Shown: positions 6,221 to 7,583 of the stretch, piece by piece
Layout of the letters: each line of letters opens with the position of its first letter
Numbering within the stretch: the first letter of the stretch is position 1
Source: Thermoanaerobaculia bacterium
GTDB lineage: Bacteria; Acidobacteriota; Thermoanaerobaculia; Multivoradales; JAHEKO01
Reading direction: 5' to 3'
DNA: 7,583 nt
Assembly: GCA_029287645.1 (NCBI GenBank)
Contig: JARFQS010000524.1
Coordinates: forward strand, 1 to 7,583
Translations under genes and position numbers: made by a program
Notes under the pieces: generated by a model
Seen by the model: the letters and a program-made list of their open reading frames with translations, nothing else
What the model was told of the DNA's origin: nothing
Database searches by the model: none

Positions 6221-7022
6221 CTCCGCTGTTGAAAAGACCCTGTCCGTAGAGCTCCAGGGAGTTGTCTCTCGTAGCCTCCGCGACGGCTTCGGGAGGAACA
6301 CCTTTGATCTCGGCTACCGCCCTCAAAGCGATGCCCAGGTTGGCGGGCTCGTTTCGGGCACCCGGTTCCGCACCCAGGACAGGACTGTCGGTCTCCAGCA
6401 GGAGATTCTGCAAAGGAACCTGTCGAACCAGCTTCTGCTTCTGTCGCGAGCGAACCACCGACGGTGGAATCGAGAGAAAGTATCCTGCTTCGATCGCCGG
6501 TAGGGCCCGCGATGCCCGACCATCGAAGGCGTGGAGCTGCGCTCGGTCGACCCCGAGATCCAGCAGCAGCTCGAGGGTAGCGGCTCCCGCCGAGCGGGAA
6601 TGGATATTCAGGGGAAGATCGAGCTCGACGGCCAGCGACACGAAGCGCCCGAAGATCTCTTTCTGGACTTCCCTGTCTTCCCCCTCCTCTACCTTCCAGT
6701 AGTCCAGTCCGACTTCACCGATCGCGATCAGCTCGCCAGCATGTCGTCGTATCCAGCCTTCCAGCTCCTCTGCCTGCTCCAGGTCCAGAATCGTCGGGAA
6801 GAGCCCCGCGGCGACGCGAACGATCCATGGATACTCTTCGGCCAGGGCCAAATTGACACGGGCGTCCCGCAGATTCTCCCCAACCGCGATGATCGCCCCC
6901 ACGCCTGCCCTCTTGGCTCTCTCCAGGACCTCACCGCGGTCCCTGTCGAAACCCGGGTCACACAGATGGGCATGGGTGTCGCAGAGGAGGGTGTCGGAGG
7001 GCTGAAAGGCGTCGTCGCTCAT
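6213..7022 (-). CDS. tatD: TatD-family metal-dependent hydrolase (DNase)
   Basis: A 269-residue TIM-barrel metal hydrolase of the TatD family, whose members act as 3'-5' DNases or on related phosphoesters in the cytoplasm. Metal ligands are all visible: H17 and H19 (DTHAHL), E103 (GEVGLD), H141 (NIHSRS), H164 (LHAFDG) and D212 (ETDSP). The family's NEP element is at 224-226. Length is typical. The start is uncertain: ATG at 7022 puts the first metal motif at residue 15, as is usual; an in-frame ATG at 7049 would add 9 residues and has a GGAG 10 nt upstream, while one at 7088 would overlap fdhD. The gene follows fdhD closely on the same strand and is probably cotranscribed. The symbol marks the family; which paralogue it is cannot be told. 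Confidence 0.9.
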   Translation of the reverse strand: MSDDAFQPSDTLLCDTHAHLCDPGFDRDRGEVLERAKRAGVGAIIAVGENLRDARVNLALAEEYPWIVRVAAGLFPTILDLEQAEELEGWIRRHAGELIAIGEVGLDYWKVEEGEDREVQKEIFGRFVSLAVELDLPLNIHSRSAGAATLELLLDLGVDRAQLHAFDGRASRALPAIEAGYFLSIPPSVVRSRQKQKLVRQVPLQNLLLETDSPVLGAEPGARNEPANLGIALRAVAEIKGVPPEAVAEATRDNSLELYGQGLFNSGGS

Positions 7023-7053
7023 CGGGAATCGACTCTCTGCCCTGGGCATCGGC

Positions 7054-7583
7054 CTACGACTCCGTGACGATCCGGTCGGCGCCCGCATAGATATTGAATC
7101 GCCCGTCCCTCAGGAACCCGACCAGCGTCATTTCCATCTCCTGGGCGAGCTCCACCGCCAGACTGCTGGGCGCACCCACCGCAGCCAGAACGGGAATTCC
7201 GGCCAGGGCCGCCTTCTGGACCAGTTCGAAGCTGGCACGACCGCTCACCAGAAGCATCCGATCGGAAGCGGGAAGCTGCCCGTCGAGCAGCAAAGAGCCC
7301 ACTACCTTGTCGACGGCATTGTGTCGTCCCACATCCTCGCGGAGCGCCAGCAGGCCGCCTGAGCCGTCGAACAGGCCCGCCGCATGCAGGCCACCGGTCT
7401 CCGAAAAGACCGGCTGGGCCTCGCGCAGGAATCTCGGTAACCCAACCAGAAGCTCCGGCTGGAGCCGGAACTTGCCTACCGGCGCTCGACGACATGAGAT
7501 CTGCACCGCTTCGAGGGAAGCCCTGCCGCAGAGGCCACAACTGGAGGAAGTGAACACATGGCGGGTGAGCCCTTCGACCTCGA
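7054..7583 (-). CDS. fdhD: Formate dehydrogenase sulfurtransferase FdhD (5' part missing at window edge)
   Basis: FdhD moves sulfur from a cysteine desulfurase to the molybdenum/tungsten cofactor of formate dehydrogenases, which need it for activity. The visible 176 codons cover the C-terminal two thirds; the family is about 260-280 residues and the frame stays open through the right edge. The key sulfur-carrying motif SSCGLCG is at about 7522-7542, with both cysteines present, matching Cys121 and Cys124 of the E. coli protein. The family block [16 protein letters not shown] follows at about 7294-7341. A GTG at 7557 lies in frame but is not a plausible start, because family-like sequence ([12 protein letters not shown]) continues upstream of it. 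The stop TAG lies 31 bp before the TatD start. Any formate dehydrogenase must lie outside the window. Confidence 0.94.
   Translation of the reverse strand, partial: EVEGLTRHVFTSSSCGLCGRASLEAVQISCRRAPVGKFRLQPELLVGLPRFLREAQPVFSETGGLHAAGLFDGSGGLLALREDVGRHNAVDKVVGSLLLDGQLPASDRMLLVSGRASFELVQKAALAGIPVLAAVGAPSSLAVELAQEMEMTLVGFLRDGRFNIYAGADRIVTES

Noticed and set aside
7019..7540. A 173-codon minus-strand open frame in another frame of fdhD
   Set aside because: The overlapping frame carries the FdhD motifs SSCGLCG and LREDVGRHN; this one is a frame-shifted shadow.

Overview
The window holds most of an operon for a cytoplasmic, NAD(H)-linked bidirectional [NiFe] hydrogenase (group 3d, Hox type), with three neighbouring genes. 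The DNA is GC-rich with tightly packed genes and no tRNA, rRNA, insertion sequence or CRISPR. Lineage cannot be fixed from this window. The PilZ variant resembles the type common in Myxococcota and related groups, and the hoxF architecture (NuoE-like domain fused to the NuoF-like domain) is the Ralstonia/Hydrogenophilus type rather than the cyanobacterial one. A GC-rich, Gram-negative, facultative or hydrogen-metabolising bacterium (Myxococcota, Acidobacteriota or Proteobacteria) is a reasonable guess, by inference only.

Left part (1-4884, minus strand): hoxF, hoxU, hoxY, hoxH and then a hydrogenase maturation protease (hoxW-like) cut by the left edge. Gaps are 30, 10 and 21 bp, followed by a 4-bp ATGA overlap between hoxH and the protease. 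HoxF binds NAD(H) and FMN, HoxU carries iron-sulfur relay clusters, HoxY holds the proximal cluster, HoxH holds the NiFe site, and the protease trims the C-terminal peptide of HoxH. All cluster and active-site cysteines of HoxU, HoxY and HoxH can be found. The NuoE-like domain of HoxF has lost two of the four cysteines that bind a [2Fe-2S] cluster in NuoE. No separate hoxE or hoxI lies in the window.

Middle (4885-5183): a 299-bp divergent intergenic region. It holds a consensus -10 box for the rightward gene and two 7-bp-arm inverted repeats, one of which could be an operator for the hox operon.

Right part: a plus-strand gene (5184-6203) encodes an unusual membrane protein with an N-terminal PilZ-like domain, one transmembrane helix and a C-terminal NTF2-like domain. 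It converges, with only 9 bp between stop codons, on a minus-strand pair: fdhD (formate dehydrogenase sulfurtransferase, cut by the right edge) followed by a TatD-family hydrolase. fdhD hints at a formate dehydrogenase in the genome, possibly nearby, which would fit a hydrogen/formate redox locus.

The most noteworthy points are the partly degenerate cluster site in HoxF, the PilZ-TM-NTF2 protein divergent from the operon, and the dyad in the shared control region. Nothing here demands an entirely new system.
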